Positions 8,269-16,005 of a stretch of DNA of 64,000 nucleotides are shown one piece after another. The stretch spans positions 5,208,001-5,272,000 of the forward strand of contig NZ_CP119145.1 of the NCBI RefSeq assembly GCF_029167625.1. Direction: 5' to 3'. The stretch comes from Streptomyces sp. AM 4-1-1. Its GTDB lineage: Bacteria > Actinomycetota > Actinomycetes > Streptomycetales > Streptomycetaceae. Both the position numbers and the translations under genes were made by a program. Every line of letters starts with the position of its first letter. Position 1 is the stretch's first letter. The notes under the pieces are model-generated. The model was not told where the DNA came from. It ran no database searches and worked only from the letters and a program-made list of their open reading frames with translations.

Positions 8269-9108
8269 TCAGCCGTTCGCGAGGGCCTGTACGCGGTCGT
8301 AGGCGCCGTTGAAGCGGTCGTGGTCGCCGACGTACGGGCCGGACGAGGTGTACTGCCAGATCGTGTGGAAGCCCCAGCCGGCCGGCAGCTCTCCGACGGT
8401 GCTGTTGTAGCGGGCGATCCAGAGGGGATTGGTGTTCGCGAAGCCCGCGTTGTCGCCGGTGCAGCTCTGCCACCAGCTGGTCGCGGTGTAGATGACCGCG
8501 TCGCGCCCGGTGCGGGCGCGGTACGTGTTCGCGAAGTCGCGTATCCAGTTGACCATGCCGGTCTGGCTCAGCCCGTAGCACTGGGCGCCGTACGGATTCC
8601 ATTCGATGTCCAGCACGCCGGGCAGCGTCTTCCCGTCCCTCGACCAGCCGCCGCCGTGGTCCACGAAGTAGTTCGCCTGGGCGGCGCCGCTCGTCGTGTC
8701 GGGGGTGGCGAAGTGGTACGCGCCCCGGATCATGCCCACGTTGTAGGAGCCGTTGTACTGCTGCGCGAAGGAGGGGTTCGTGTAGTACGTCCCCTCGGTG
8801 GCCTTCGTGTAGGCCCATCGCACGCCGCTGTTCCGGAGGGTCGTCCAGTCGACGTTGCCCTGATGGCCGCTCACGTCCACTCCCTCGGTCTGGGTGGCGA
8901 GGACGGGGACGGGCTGCCCGCCCTGGCCGTCGTGGGCGACGACACCCATGCCCATCCTGGCCGAGCCGCGGGCGGGTGTACCGGCGGCGGTGGCGGGGAC
9001 GGGCAGGGTGAGCAGGAGCGAGAGGGCGGCGAGAAGGGCGGCCGCCGCCGTCGAGCGGCGAAGGAGGAGGTGGGGGATTCGGGGAAAACCGGACCTGTGC
9101 ACGGACAT
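8269..9108 (-). CDS. Secreted GH25 muramidase (lysozyme M1 type)
   Basis: 279-aa secreted enzyme that cleaves beta-1,4 bonds of peptidoglycan between MurNAc and GlcNAc. The signal peptide (residues 1-42) has an Arg-containing N-region, a Leu/Ala core and cleavage after PATA-A. The GH25 domain starts at EGVDVSGHQGNVDW, with the first catalytic Asp in GVDVS, followed by YTKATEGTYY, IRGAYHFA, and the catalytic Asp/Glu pair in LDIEWNPYG. It ends with IWQYTSSG near the C-terminus, so the domain is complete with no extra wall-binding module. The ATG at 9108 has GGAGG 8 bases upstream, which excludes the longer frame. It is divergent from the MarR gene. Size and layout match the Streptomyces cellosyl-type lysozymes. 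Confidence 0.95.
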   Translation of the reverse strand: MSVHRSGFPRIPHLLLRRSTAAAALLAALSLLLTLPVPATAAGTPARGSARMGMGVVAHDGQGGQPVPVLATQTEGVDVSGHQGNVDWTTLRNSGVRWAYTKATEGTYYTNPSFAQQYNGSYNVGMIRGAYHFATPDTTSGAAQANYFVDHGGGWSRDGKTLPGVLDIEWNPYGAQCYGLSQTGMVNWIRDFANTYRARTGRDAVIYTATSWWQSCTGDNAGFANTNPLWIARYNSTVGELPAGWGFHTIWQYTSSGPYVGDHDRFNGAYDRVQALANG

Positions 9109-9178
9109 CGCGTGCCTCCGAGGCGTGAGGGGGGATTCGCTGAACGGGCAGCGTGTGGGTACGCTCCCGGCCGGCCCG

Positions 9179-9204
9179 TCATGGTGTGAACATGCCAACC
9201 ATGA
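9179..9204. promoter_or_regulatory. Inverted repeat in the GH25/marR divergent region
   Basis: TCATGGT (9179-9185) and ACCATGA (9198-9204) form a perfect 7-bp inverted repeat separated by 12 bases, in the space between two divergent genes. It is a reasonable operator for the MarR-family regulator encoded next to it, since such proteins often bind inverted repeats in their own divergent region. Binding is inferred only from position and symmetry. Confidence 0.4.
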
Positions 9205-9353
9205 CACTCATGACGCTACGCACGTAGACCCGTACCGGGAAGGTCCCCGGTGAGCCGCCGTTGGTCTACGCCTGCGAAATACTGGCGGAGCTGCGGCGAT
9301 GGCCCGTGGTGAAGGAAACTTTCAGCGGCGGGAAAGCTTTGAGGGGTGCTGAC

Positions 9354-9836
9354 GTGCACGGGAGCGAAAGCGTGAGTGAACCCGGCGTGTCGGGGACGAG
9401 TGGTGTGGACCACGAATTCCTGGCGCTGGAACGTGAGTTGGCTGTTTTCCTGCGCCGGGCGCGGGCCAACTCGGGGGAGATGGCGCGTGAGGTCCATCCC
9501 GAGCTGGAGGCGTCCGCCTATGGACTGCTCGTACGGCTGGAGTCGGCGGGCCGGCAGCGCGCCACCGATCTCGCCGCGTACTTCGGAGTCGGCAAGGCGA
9601 CGGTGAGCCGTCAACTCCGGGCCCTGGAGGACCTCGGGCTGGTGGCGCGGGAACCCGACCCGGCCGACGGCCGCGCTTCGCTCGTGCGGCTCACCGGTGA
9701 GGGGCTGGCCCGCTTCCGCCGGGTCCGGGACGCCCGGCGCGAGACGTACGTGCGCAAACTGGCCGACTGGGACCGGCGTGAGGTGGCCGAACTGGCCCGG
9801 CTGCTGCACCACTTCAACGCCCGTGCGGAGGACTGA
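9354..9836 (+). CDS. MarR-family transcriptional regulator
   Basis: 160-aa winged-helix regulator. The recognition part is RATDLAAYFGVGKATVSRQL followed by the wing ARE-PDPADGRASLVRLT, a standard MarR layout, with helical dimerisation segments at both ends. The GTG at 9354 has GAGGGG upstream with 7 bases between; a second GTG at 9372 with GGGAG upstream is nearly as good and would give 154 aa. It is divergent from the GH25 gene across a 245-bp region with an inverted repeat. The last eight codons (FNARAED plus stop) are the first unit of a tandem repeat that continues past the stop. MarR proteins usually respond to small phenolic or oxidant ligands; the ligand here is unknown. Confidence 0.9.
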   Translation: MHGSESVSEPGVSGTSGVDHEFLALERELAVFLRRARANSGEMAREVHPELEASAYGLLVRLESAGRQRATDLAAYFGVGKATVSRQLRALEDLGLVAREPDPADGRASLVRLTGEGLARFRRVRDARRETYVRKLADWDRREVAELARLLHHFNARAED

Positions 9837-9932
9837 GCCGGGTTCGGCGCCCGCGCGGGGGACCGAGTCGGGTTCAACGCCCGTACGGAGGACTGGGCCG
9901 GGTTCGGCGCCCGCGCGGGGGAGTGGGTCCGT
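9813..9932 (+). repeat. Tandem repeat spanning the marR stop codon (2 x 60 bp, sub-period 30 bp)
   Basis: Two 60-bp units (9813-9872 and 9873-9932) agree at all but two of the first 50 positions. Each unit is made of two related 30-bp halves, beginning TTCAACGCCCGT and TTCGGCGCCCGC. The unit length is a multiple of three and the marR frame stays open beyond the stop. The stop TGA is in the first unit; the equivalent codon in the second is TGG. Confidence 0.85.
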
Positions 9933-10001
9933 GCCCCGGCGCCCGGCTTCCGCGCGCCGGGGCGCGACGGCGGCCCCGGACCCGCCGCCGCGCCGCGTCG
10001 G

Positions 10002-10787
10002 TCACAGCTCGACCAGAAGTGCTGTGGCGTCGTCATGTGCCTTGCCCCGCCCCAGATGTACGCGCTCGGTGTCCGCGTCCTCCAGGGCCCGTACCCGGTC
10101 GATCAGACCCCGCGGTCCCTCCTCGCGGAGCACGGCGAAGCAGTCCGTCCAGTCGCCCTCGCGGAACATCTCCGTCCAGCGCCCCGCCCCGTCCGTCAGC
10201 GCGGCCAGCGCCCGTACCTCGGAGAGCGGTGTGCGGCCCGTCACCGCGCGGTCCGCCACGGCCGGATCGGCGGCGGCCGTGAAGAAGCCGCCCTCCTTGT
10301 TGCGTGCGAGCGAGTCGGCGATCTCGTCGGAGGCCAGCGAGCCGGGTGGCAGCCGGTCGAGCCGGTCGTCGAGCAGCGGACGGACCGTCCCGTCGGGCGC
10401 CTCGAACAGCAGCACCGAGTCGGAGAGCACCAGGTGTTCGATCTCCTGGTCGTCCCAACGTGCCATGACGACGGTCGCCTGAGGCGTGCGCACGTGAGAA
10501 AGGTCACACAGGGAACGGTGTGTGTCCCCGGTGCGTCGGATGGCCTCCGCCAGGATCTCGCCAAGTGTCAGATCTCGCTGCGAAACCGACAGTTCGACCA
10601 GGGCCCCGCCGAGCCGGGCGGTGAACCACGGCACGGAATGCTCACAGCCGTACGCGCCCGGTGGTGGCGTCACCCCGTCGAGGAGGATCGCTGTTCCGCC
10701 CTGTCCGGAAGCGGGAAGGGCGGTGACCGCCCAGTCCTCGTTGGGCCGTTCCCGGCTGCCGGGAACCGTGGCCAGTTCGATGCGCAT
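10002..10787 (-). CDS. PP2C-like serine/threonine phosphatase domain protein
   Basis: 261-aa cytoplasmic protein with the scattered acidic motifs of metal-dependent PP2C phosphatases: RPNEDW near residue 18, ILLDGVTPP near 40, ALTDGAGR near 195, and KAHDDATALLVEL at the C-terminus, where the DD pair matches the last metal-binding motif. The canonical first-motif DGxGG is replaced by DGVTPP, so it belongs to a divergent actinobacterial subgroup whose activity is not established. The start MRIELATVPG was chosen because that beginning is familiar in related proteins; an ATG 15 bases upstream and a GTG at 10820 are alternatives. The gene stands alone, convergent to marR and divergent from the conservon. 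Confidence 0.7.
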   Translation of the reverse strand: MRIELATVPGSRERPNEDWAVTALPASGQGGTAILLDGVTPPPGAYGCEHSVPWFTARLGGALVELSVSQRDLTLGEILAEAIRRTGDTHRSLCDLSHVRTPQATVVMARWDDQEIEHLVLSDSVLLFEAPDGTVRPLLDDRLDRLPPGSLASDEIADSLARNKEGGFFTAAADPAVADRAVTGRTPLSEVRALAALTDGAGRWTEMFREGDWTDCFAVLREEGPRGLIDRVRALEDADTERVHLGRGKAHDDATALLVEL

Positions 10788-11133
10788 ACGGCCAGTCTGC
10801 ATGACCTTCACGGCGCCCACACGTTTCGGCCATTGGCCGGTACCAGCAGGTCAGCGGGGTGCTCGCGGAGGAACGATCGGCTCCGGGGGACCTGCGGGCG
10901 GGCATCTTGCCAAAGGCTGGACGGAAGTTCCACCCGGCGTCCGAGGCATGGCCGACAGTGTGCGTGGGGAGACTTGTTCGTCAACTCCAGAGTGATGTTC
11001 ACTCGTTCGGGTGGCGCAGCGCTTGATGCACGCTCCCCTCTCAAAAGCACTGGAATGGTCGGAAGCCGTACCAGGGGAGCGCCGCCTCATGTGACCGCGC
11101 GTCACCTCTGCTTCATGGGTGGACGAATCAAGA
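10788..11133. promoter_or_regulatory. Divergent region upstream of the conservon
   Basis: About 345 bases separate the PP2C-like gene from the conservon. No gene is supported. The stretch 10975-11010, around TTCGTCAACTCCAGAGTGATGTTCACTCG read in parts, is less GC-rich and contains the short inverted pair GAGTGA/TTCACTC, making it the likeliest conservon promoter. A small frame starting at ATG 11115 overlaps the kinase start but has no ribosome-binding site. Confidence 0.3.
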
Positions 11134-14100
11134 TTGCGAGCACCGGTGCAGAAGAAGCGGCCTCGGAGCAAGGGCCCTGAGCGCGACGGTTCCGGGGCGG
11201 TGCCCGTGGCGCCGGAGACGGGCGGGCGCACCGTGCGGGTGCGGACCCGACTGGTGGCGGGCGTCGCCGTCGTCGGCGTCATCGTCATCGCCGCGGGTGC
11301 TCCCGCGGCCCTCGGCGCGTCCTCCGACCTGACCGAGTCCCAGCGACTCGTCACGCTCGCCGAGCTGAACCAGCAGGCCGTCGTGCTCGCGCACTCGCTC
11401 GCCGACGAGCGCGACGACGTCACCGCCTACATCGCGGCGGGCCGCGACGAGGAGGCGAAGAACGACAAGGAGAACGGTCCGGGCAGCGGCAGCGCCCGCG
11501 TCGACCAGCAGATCGACGAGATCGACGCGGCGGCGCCCGCCGCGCTGCGCCGCGACCTCAGCACGGTCCCCGCGCTGCGCCGCGACGCGCTGAGCGGCAA
11601 GGGCTCGGCGCTGGAGGCCCACCAGGCGTACACCGAGGTCATCGCCAAGCTCCAGGGTCTCGCCGACGAACTCGCGGACAAGACCCCGCCCCGGGCCACC
11701 GCTGACACCCGGGCGCCCCTCGCGCTCGGCCGCGCCGTCGAGCAGGCGTCCGCCACCCGCGGACTGCTCCTCGCCGCGCTGTCCGTGCAAGGGAAGAACA
11801 CCGGCAACTCCGGGAGTGACGGGAACGCTGGGAACTCCGACACCACCGACGGCACCGAGGTGGACCCGGACACCGGGCTGCCCGTGCGGACCGAGGACGG
11901 GAACGACGACAAGGCCGACGGCGGCAGGGCCCGCGACGAGCTGAGCGCCGCCGCCCAGCTGGCCCGGGTCCGTGAGCTGGCCGCACTCGGCGACTTCGAC
12001 CAGGCGGCCGACCCCGCCGCCCGCGAGAAGCTCTCCTCGACTGTCACCGGGCCCGAGGTCAACAGCGCGGACACGTACCTCTCCCGCCTGACCGACCGGC
12101 CCGAGCTGTCCAAGGCGGACCTCAAGAGCAGCAAGAAGAAGGTCGGGGCCGCGCTGTCCGCCCGGATCGACCGGATGCGCGGGGTGGAGTCCGCACTCGG
12201 CGCCGGTCAGGTACAGCGCCTGGAGCAACTGCGCGACGACGACGTCACCGCGCTCGAACTGCGGATCGCGCTGCTCGGCGGCTGTCTGCTGATCGCCGTC
12301 GCCGTCTCCACCGCCGTCGCCCGGACGCTCACCCAGCCGCTCGCCGTGCTGCGGATCGGTGCGGGCCGCCTCGCCGCCGACCCGAGGAGCGCCGAACCGG
12401 TCCGCTACACCGGCCGCAACGACGAGTTCGCCCAGGTCGTACGGTCCGTCAACGCCCTGCACGGCAAGCTGCGCGGTCTGCTCGACGACGTCGACACCCG
12501 GTCGAGGAACGCGCACGGCGAGCGTGAGGCGCTGACCGCGGAACGCGACGCGCTCGCCGCCGAGCGCGCCGAACTCCAGGCCCACACCGCCGACCTCGCC
12601 GCCCGGCTGGAACAACTGAAGAACTCCGTCGACCACACCTTCGTCAACCTCTCGCTGCGTACCCTCGGCCTGGTCGAGCGGCAGCTCGGGGTCATCGAGG
12701 GCCTGGAGGAACGCGAGCAGGACCCGGAACGGCTCGGCACGCTCTTCAAGCTCGACCACATGGCCACCGTCATGCGCCGCCACAGCGAGAACATGCTGGT
12801 CCTCGCGGGCGCCGAGCACGGCCACGGCCACGCGGGACCGATCCCGCTGGTCGACGTCGCGCGCGCGGCCGTCAGTGAGATCGAGCGGTACGAGCGGGTC
12901 ACCATCCAGTCCCTGCCGCCGCACGTCCAGATCGCCGGGTTCGCCGCCGACGACCTCAGCCATCTGGTCGCCGAACTCCTGGAGAACGCGACCGCCTTCT
13001 CGCCGCCCGACTCCCAGGTGGAACTCTCCGGCTGGCTGCTGGAGACCGGCGAGGTGATGCTGTCCGTGCAGGACCAGGGCATCGGGATGTCGTCGGTACG
13101 GATGGACGAGCTGAACGCCCGGCTCGCGGACCCCGCCTCGTTCGAGGCGGGCGCGGAGAGCGCGGACGGGGCCGGTCTGGGACTCCAGGTCGCGTCGCTG
13201 CTCGCCGCCCGGCACGGGGTGCGCATCCAGTTGCGCGAGCAGAAGGGCAGTGGGGTGACGGTGGTCGTCGTCCTGCCGCAGACCCTGCTGCCCACGGCCA
13301 CCCCGCCGTCCGTGCCCACCACGGGCGCGGCGCCGAAGGGCGGCGACTCGCCGACGCTGAACCTGCCGGGTTCGGTGGCCGAGGCCAACTCCAACGCCCT
13401 GCCGCCACGCGCGTCCACCCCCTCGGGAGACCCGCTGATCACGGCGGCCGAGCGGACTCTGCGCGAGTCCGGGAACGGCGCGGGCGCGGACGAGGACACC
13501 GTGACCGCCGAAGAACCGGCGAGCGCCGGTGACCTGGCGAGCGCCGATCACCCGGCCGAGGCAGGCCGCGAGGATGTCGAGAACGTCGAGAACGTCGAGG
13601 AGGCGCCCGCCCCGGGTGTCGACGACGTCCCGGGGCCGACGACCGCTGACCGCGCCGAGAAGGCGACGACCGGTGTGCCCCCGACGGCCGAGGCGACCGA
13701 GCGCGAGGCCGAGACCACGATGCAGGTCCGGGTCGTCCCGGCCCCCGAGGCCCCAGGCCCGTACGCCATCGGCCCGGACCGCCATGAGCGCACGCCCGAC
13801 ATCGGCTCCGGCACCCGCTCAGGCGCCCGCCCCGAGCCGTCCACCGGATCGATCCCCGAGCTGTCCACCGGATCGATCCCCGATCCGTCCTCCGTCCCGG
13901 CTCCCACCCGGCCGGCCCCCGAGCCGGAGGCGACCGCCCCGCCCGCCGCGGACACCGCGCCCGCGCCCGCCGCGCCCGCCGCGGACCCCACGTCCCCAGC
14001 CGCCTCCGCTCCTTCGGACGCCTCCGCCCCGGTGGACGCCCCTGGGCCCGCCGGGCCCGAGCCCGACGGCTCCGAGCCGGACGGCGGCTGCGTCCCCGGG

Positions 14101-14433
14101 CCCCGGCAGCCGGCCGGGCGGGTCACCGACAAGGGTCTGCCCAAGCGGACCCCCAGGATCGTGGCCCCCGCCGCCGCGTCCGGCACCGAATCCGCCGGAG
14201 TCCTGGACAAGGAAGCGCTCAGGCGCCGCCTCGGGGGCTTCCACCAGGGCGCGAAGGACGGCCGCCGGGACGTCGAGGCCGAGATCGCCGAGAGCACGGC
14301 GAACACCAGGATCGCCGAACACGGTGTACGCACCGCCGAGACCGAGCACACTGAACCGGGTGGCCGTACCGATGGCCGCGCCGACAGCCGTACCGAAGAG
14401 ACGGGGGACACAGTCGAGGAGGCACGCAGTTGA
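11134..14433 (+). CDS. cvnA: Conservon sensor histidine kinase-like protein CvnA (nitrate-sensor type)
   Basis: About 1,099-aa membrane protein, first of a conservon (cvnABCD), a module known from Streptomyces to act like a membrane-linked G-protein system. A transmembrane helix (about residues 38-60) precedes a large extracytoplasmic NIT-like sensor region with coiled-coil character, a second helix near residue 385 (RIALLGGCLLIAVAVS), a HAMP-like segment and a HATPase domain. ATPase motifs are the N-box HLVAELLENATAFSPP, VQDQGIGM and GAGLGLQVASLLAARHG. A standard phospho-acceptor H-box is not obvious. Residues beyond about 725 form a 370-residue Pro/Ala/Glu-rich tail. The TTG at 11134 was chosen because GGTGG lies about 10 bases upstream; a GTG at 11119 is the alternative. 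The stop overlaps cvnB. Confidence 0.93.
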   Translation: MRAPVQKKRPRSKGPERDGSGAVPVAPETGGRTVRVRTRLVAGVAVVGVIVIAAGAPAALGASSDLTESQRLVTLAELNQQAVVLAHSLADERDDVTAYIAAGRDEEAKNDKENGPGSGSARVDQQIDEIDAAAPAALRRDLSTVPALRRDALSGKGSALEAHQAYTEVIAKLQGLADELADKTPPRATADTRAPLALGRAVEQASATRGLLLAALSVQGKNTGNSGSDGNAGNSDTTDGTEVDPDTGLPVRTEDGNDDKADGGRARDELSAAAQLARVRELAALGDFDQAADPAAREKLSSTVTGPEVNSADTYLSRLTDRPELSKADLKSSKKKVGAALSARIDRMRGVESALGAGQVQRLEQLRDDDVTALELRIALLGGCLLIAVAVSTAVARTLTQPLAVLRIGAGRLAADPRSAEPVRYTGRNDEFAQVVRSVNALHGKLRGLLDDVDTRSRNAHGEREALTAERDALAAERAELQAHTADLAARLEQLKNSVDHTFVNLSLRTLGLVERQLGVIEGLEEREQDPERLGTLFKLDHMATVMRRHSENMLVLAGAEHGHGHAGPIPLVDVARAAVSEIERYERVTIQSLPPHVQIAGFAADDLSHLVAELLENATAFSPPDSQVELSGWLLETGEVMLSVQDQGIGMSSVRMDELNARLADPASFEAGAESADGAGLGLQVASLLAARHGVRIQLREQKGSGVTVVVVLPQTLLPTATPPSVPTTGAAPKGGDSPTLNLPGSVAEANSNALPPRASTPSGDPLITAAERTLRESGNGAGADEDTVTAEEPASAGDLASADHPAEAGREDVENVENVEEAPAPGVDDVPGPTTADRAEKATTGVPPTAEATEREAETTMQVRVVPAPEAPGPYAIGPDRHERTPDIGSGTRSGARPEPSTGSIPELSTGSIPDPSSVPAPTRPAPEPEATAPPAADTAPAPAAPAADPTSPAASAPSDASAPVDAPGPAGPEPDGSEPDGGCVPGPRQPAGRVTDKGLPKRTPRIVAPAAASGTESAGVLDKEALRRRLGGFHQGAKDGRRDVEAEIAESTANTRIAEHGVRTAETEHTEPGGRTDGRADSRTEETGDTVEEARS
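13834..13881 (+). repeat. Two 24-bp repeats in the CvnA tail
   Basis: Positions 13834-13857 and 13858-13881 differ at one or two bases and encode EPSTGSIP and ELSTGSIP; a partial third copy (DPSS) follows. They lie in the low-complexity tail of CvnA, so copy number probably varies without harming function. Confidence 0.75.
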
Positions 14434-14912
14434 CTGCGCCCAGCACGTTCGGGCTGAGTTCCGAGGCCCGTAACCTTCACTGGTTGCTGAGCAATCTGGT
14501 GGAGGAGGTGCCAGGGGTCCACTCGGTCACCGTCGTCTCGTCCGACGGACTGATGCTGCTCTCCTCCGACCCCGGCCGGCTGACCGCCCCGGCCGCCGAC
14601 GCACAGGAGAGCGGCCCGAGGGGGTCCAGCGCCGATCTGGCCACCATCGTCTCCGGCATCGGCAGCCTCACCGTCGGCGCCGCGAAGCTGATGGACGGCG
14701 GCGGCGTCAAACAGACCATGGTCGCCATGACCGAGGGCAGCGTCTTCGTCATGTCGATCAGCGACGGCTCACTGCTCGGCGTGCACGCCACGCCCGACTG
14801 CGACATGAGCGTCGTCGCCTACCACATGGCGCTCTTCGTCGGCCGCGCCGGACACGTACTCACCCCCGAACTCCGCAGGGAACTGCGCAAATCGATGGAG
14901 AGCGCCCAGTGA
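14430..14912 (+). CDS. cvnB: Roadblock/LC7-domain protein CvnB
   Basis: 160-aa roadblock/LC7 protein, the second conservon component. In other bacteria this fold regulates small GTPases, for example MglB acting on MglA, so CvnB is expected to modulate CvnD. The domain is visible as LHWLLSNLVEEVPGVHSVTVVSSDGLMLLSS followed by an LATIVSGIGSLTVGAAK helix and FVMSISDGSLLGVHA strands. The TTG start overlaps the cvnA stop (TTGA), with GAGGAGG seven bases upstream. The stop overlaps the cvnC GTG. No signal peptide or membrane segment. Length and order match conservons in other Streptomyces. Confidence 0.95.
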   Translation: MTAPSTFGLSSEARNLHWLLSNLVEEVPGVHSVTVVSSDGLMLLSSDPGRLTAPAADAQESGPRGSSADLATIVSGIGSLTVGAAKLMDGGGVKQTMVAMTEGSVFVMSISDGSLLGVHATPDCDMSVVAYHMALFVGRAGHVLTPELRRELRKSMESAQ

Positions 14913-15322
14913 CCCCCGCCGCTGAACCCGCCCGCAGGCTGCCCGTCCGAGGTTCCGACCGCAAGCCGGCCCGGGTCCGTCCGTACTCGCTGACCGGCGG
15001 ACGCACCCGCTTCGGCCACGTCCTCCTCGTCGAGACGTTCGTGGCCGCGATCGAGGCGCCGGACGAGCGCCGTGAGCTGACCAACGGCAACCTCGCCTCG
15101 CGGGTGATGCCGGAGCTCCAGGCCATCGTCGAGCTCTGCCGCCGCATGCGTACGGTCGCGGAGATCTCGGCCCTTCTGAAGATGCCGCTCGGCGTGGTTC
15201 GCGTACTGCTCAGCGACCTGGCCGACCAGGGAAAGATCCGTGTGTACGGCACCGGTCACGACACCGGCCGGCCCGACCGCGCACTGCTCGAAAGGGTGCT
15301 GAATGGACTCCGCCGTCTCTGA
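14909..15322 (+). CDS. cvnC: DUF742-family protein CvnC
   Basis: 137-aa DUF742 protein, the third conservon component, recognisable by VRPYSLTGGRTR near residue 27 and the helical stretch LASRVMPELQAIVELCRR, followed by a winged-helix-like segment TVAEISALLKMPLGVVRVLLSDLADQGKIRV. It probably bridges the kinase-like and GTPase components; its exact biochemical role is not established. The GTG start overlaps the cvnB stop as GTGA, and the end overlaps cvnD by 20 bases, so translation is coupled. Confidence 0.95.
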   Translation: MTPAAEPARRLPVRGSDRKPARVRPYSLTGGRTRFGHVLLVETFVAAIEAPDERRELTNGNLASRVMPELQAIVELCRRMRTVAEISALLKMPLGVVRVLLSDLADQGKIRVYGTGHDTGRPDRALLERVLNGLRRL

Positions 15323-15992
15323 CCCGATCCTGTCCGGACCGCATCGGCCGGAACCGCAGGATCAGGCCGAAGAGTCGTTGCAGGCGTGGCAGTTGGACCA
15401 CACGCGCGCACCGACCGCGACCAAGATAGTGGTGGCGGGCGGGTTCGGCGTGGGCAAGACGACCTTCGTCGGTTCCGTCTCCGAGATCACCCCGCTCCGG
15501 ACCGAAGCCCTGATGACGCAGGCCAGCGAGGAGACCGACGACCTCAGCGCGACGCCCGACAAGGTCACCACGACCGTCGCGATGGACTTCGGCCGGCTGA
15601 CGCTCGACGACGATCTCGTGCTGTACGTGTTCGGCACCCCCGGACAGCAGCGGTTCTGGTTCATGTGGGACGACCTGGTGCGCGGCGCGATCGGAGCGGT
15701 CGTCCTCGCCGACACCCGCCGGCTCGCCGACTGCTGGCCCGCCCTCGACTACTTCGAGAGCTGCGGACTGCCGTACGTCGTCGCCGTGAACCACTTCGAG
15801 GGCACGCCCGGGTTCGAGCCCGAGGACGTCCGGGAGGCCCTGACCGTGGCCCCGCGGGTACCTGTTGTGATCATGGACGCCCGTGACCGGACCACGGTCG
15901 TCGATTCGCTGCTGGCCCTGGTGGCCCACGCGCTCGACGCCACCCCGGCCCAGACCGGGGGGACCGGGCACGCCATGTCCACGTACACGTAG
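15303..15992 (+). CDS. cvnD: Conservon GTPase CvnD
   Basis: 229-aa small GTPase of the conservon. The P-loop GGFGVGKTT is near residue 46, followed by the effector region TTVAMDFGRLTL, the Walker-B/G3-like VFGTPGQQRF, and G4-like VNHFEG, where the usual NKxD is replaced by NHFE, as is normal for this subgroup. It likely switches between GDP and GTP under control of CvnB and CvnA. The ATG at 15303 lies inside the end of cvnC. The C-terminus has no lipidation box. Thirteen bases separate the stop from the monooxygenase gene, which therefore probably belongs to the same transcript. Confidence 0.95.
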   Translation: MDSAVSDPILSGPHRPEPQDQAEESLQAWQLDHTRAPTATKIVVAGGFGVGKTTFVGSVSEITPLRTEALMTQASEETDDLSATPDKVTTTVAMDFGRLTLDDDLVLYVFGTPGQQRFWFMWDDLVRGAIGAVVLADTRRLADCWPALDYFESCGLPYVVAVNHFEGTPGFEPEDVREALTVAPRVPVVIMDARDRTTVVDSLLALVAHALDATPAQTGGTGHAMSTYT

Positions 15993-16005
15993 ACGGAGAA
16001 CCGTG

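Noticed and set aside
9813..9932. CRISPR array
   Set aside because: The 30-bp units are contiguous with no unique spacers and extend a coding frame; this is a tandem duplication.
11128..13785. Long minus-strand frame opposite cvnA
   Set aside because: Composition follows from the third-position GC bias of cvnA on the other strand; no motifs or ribosome-binding site.
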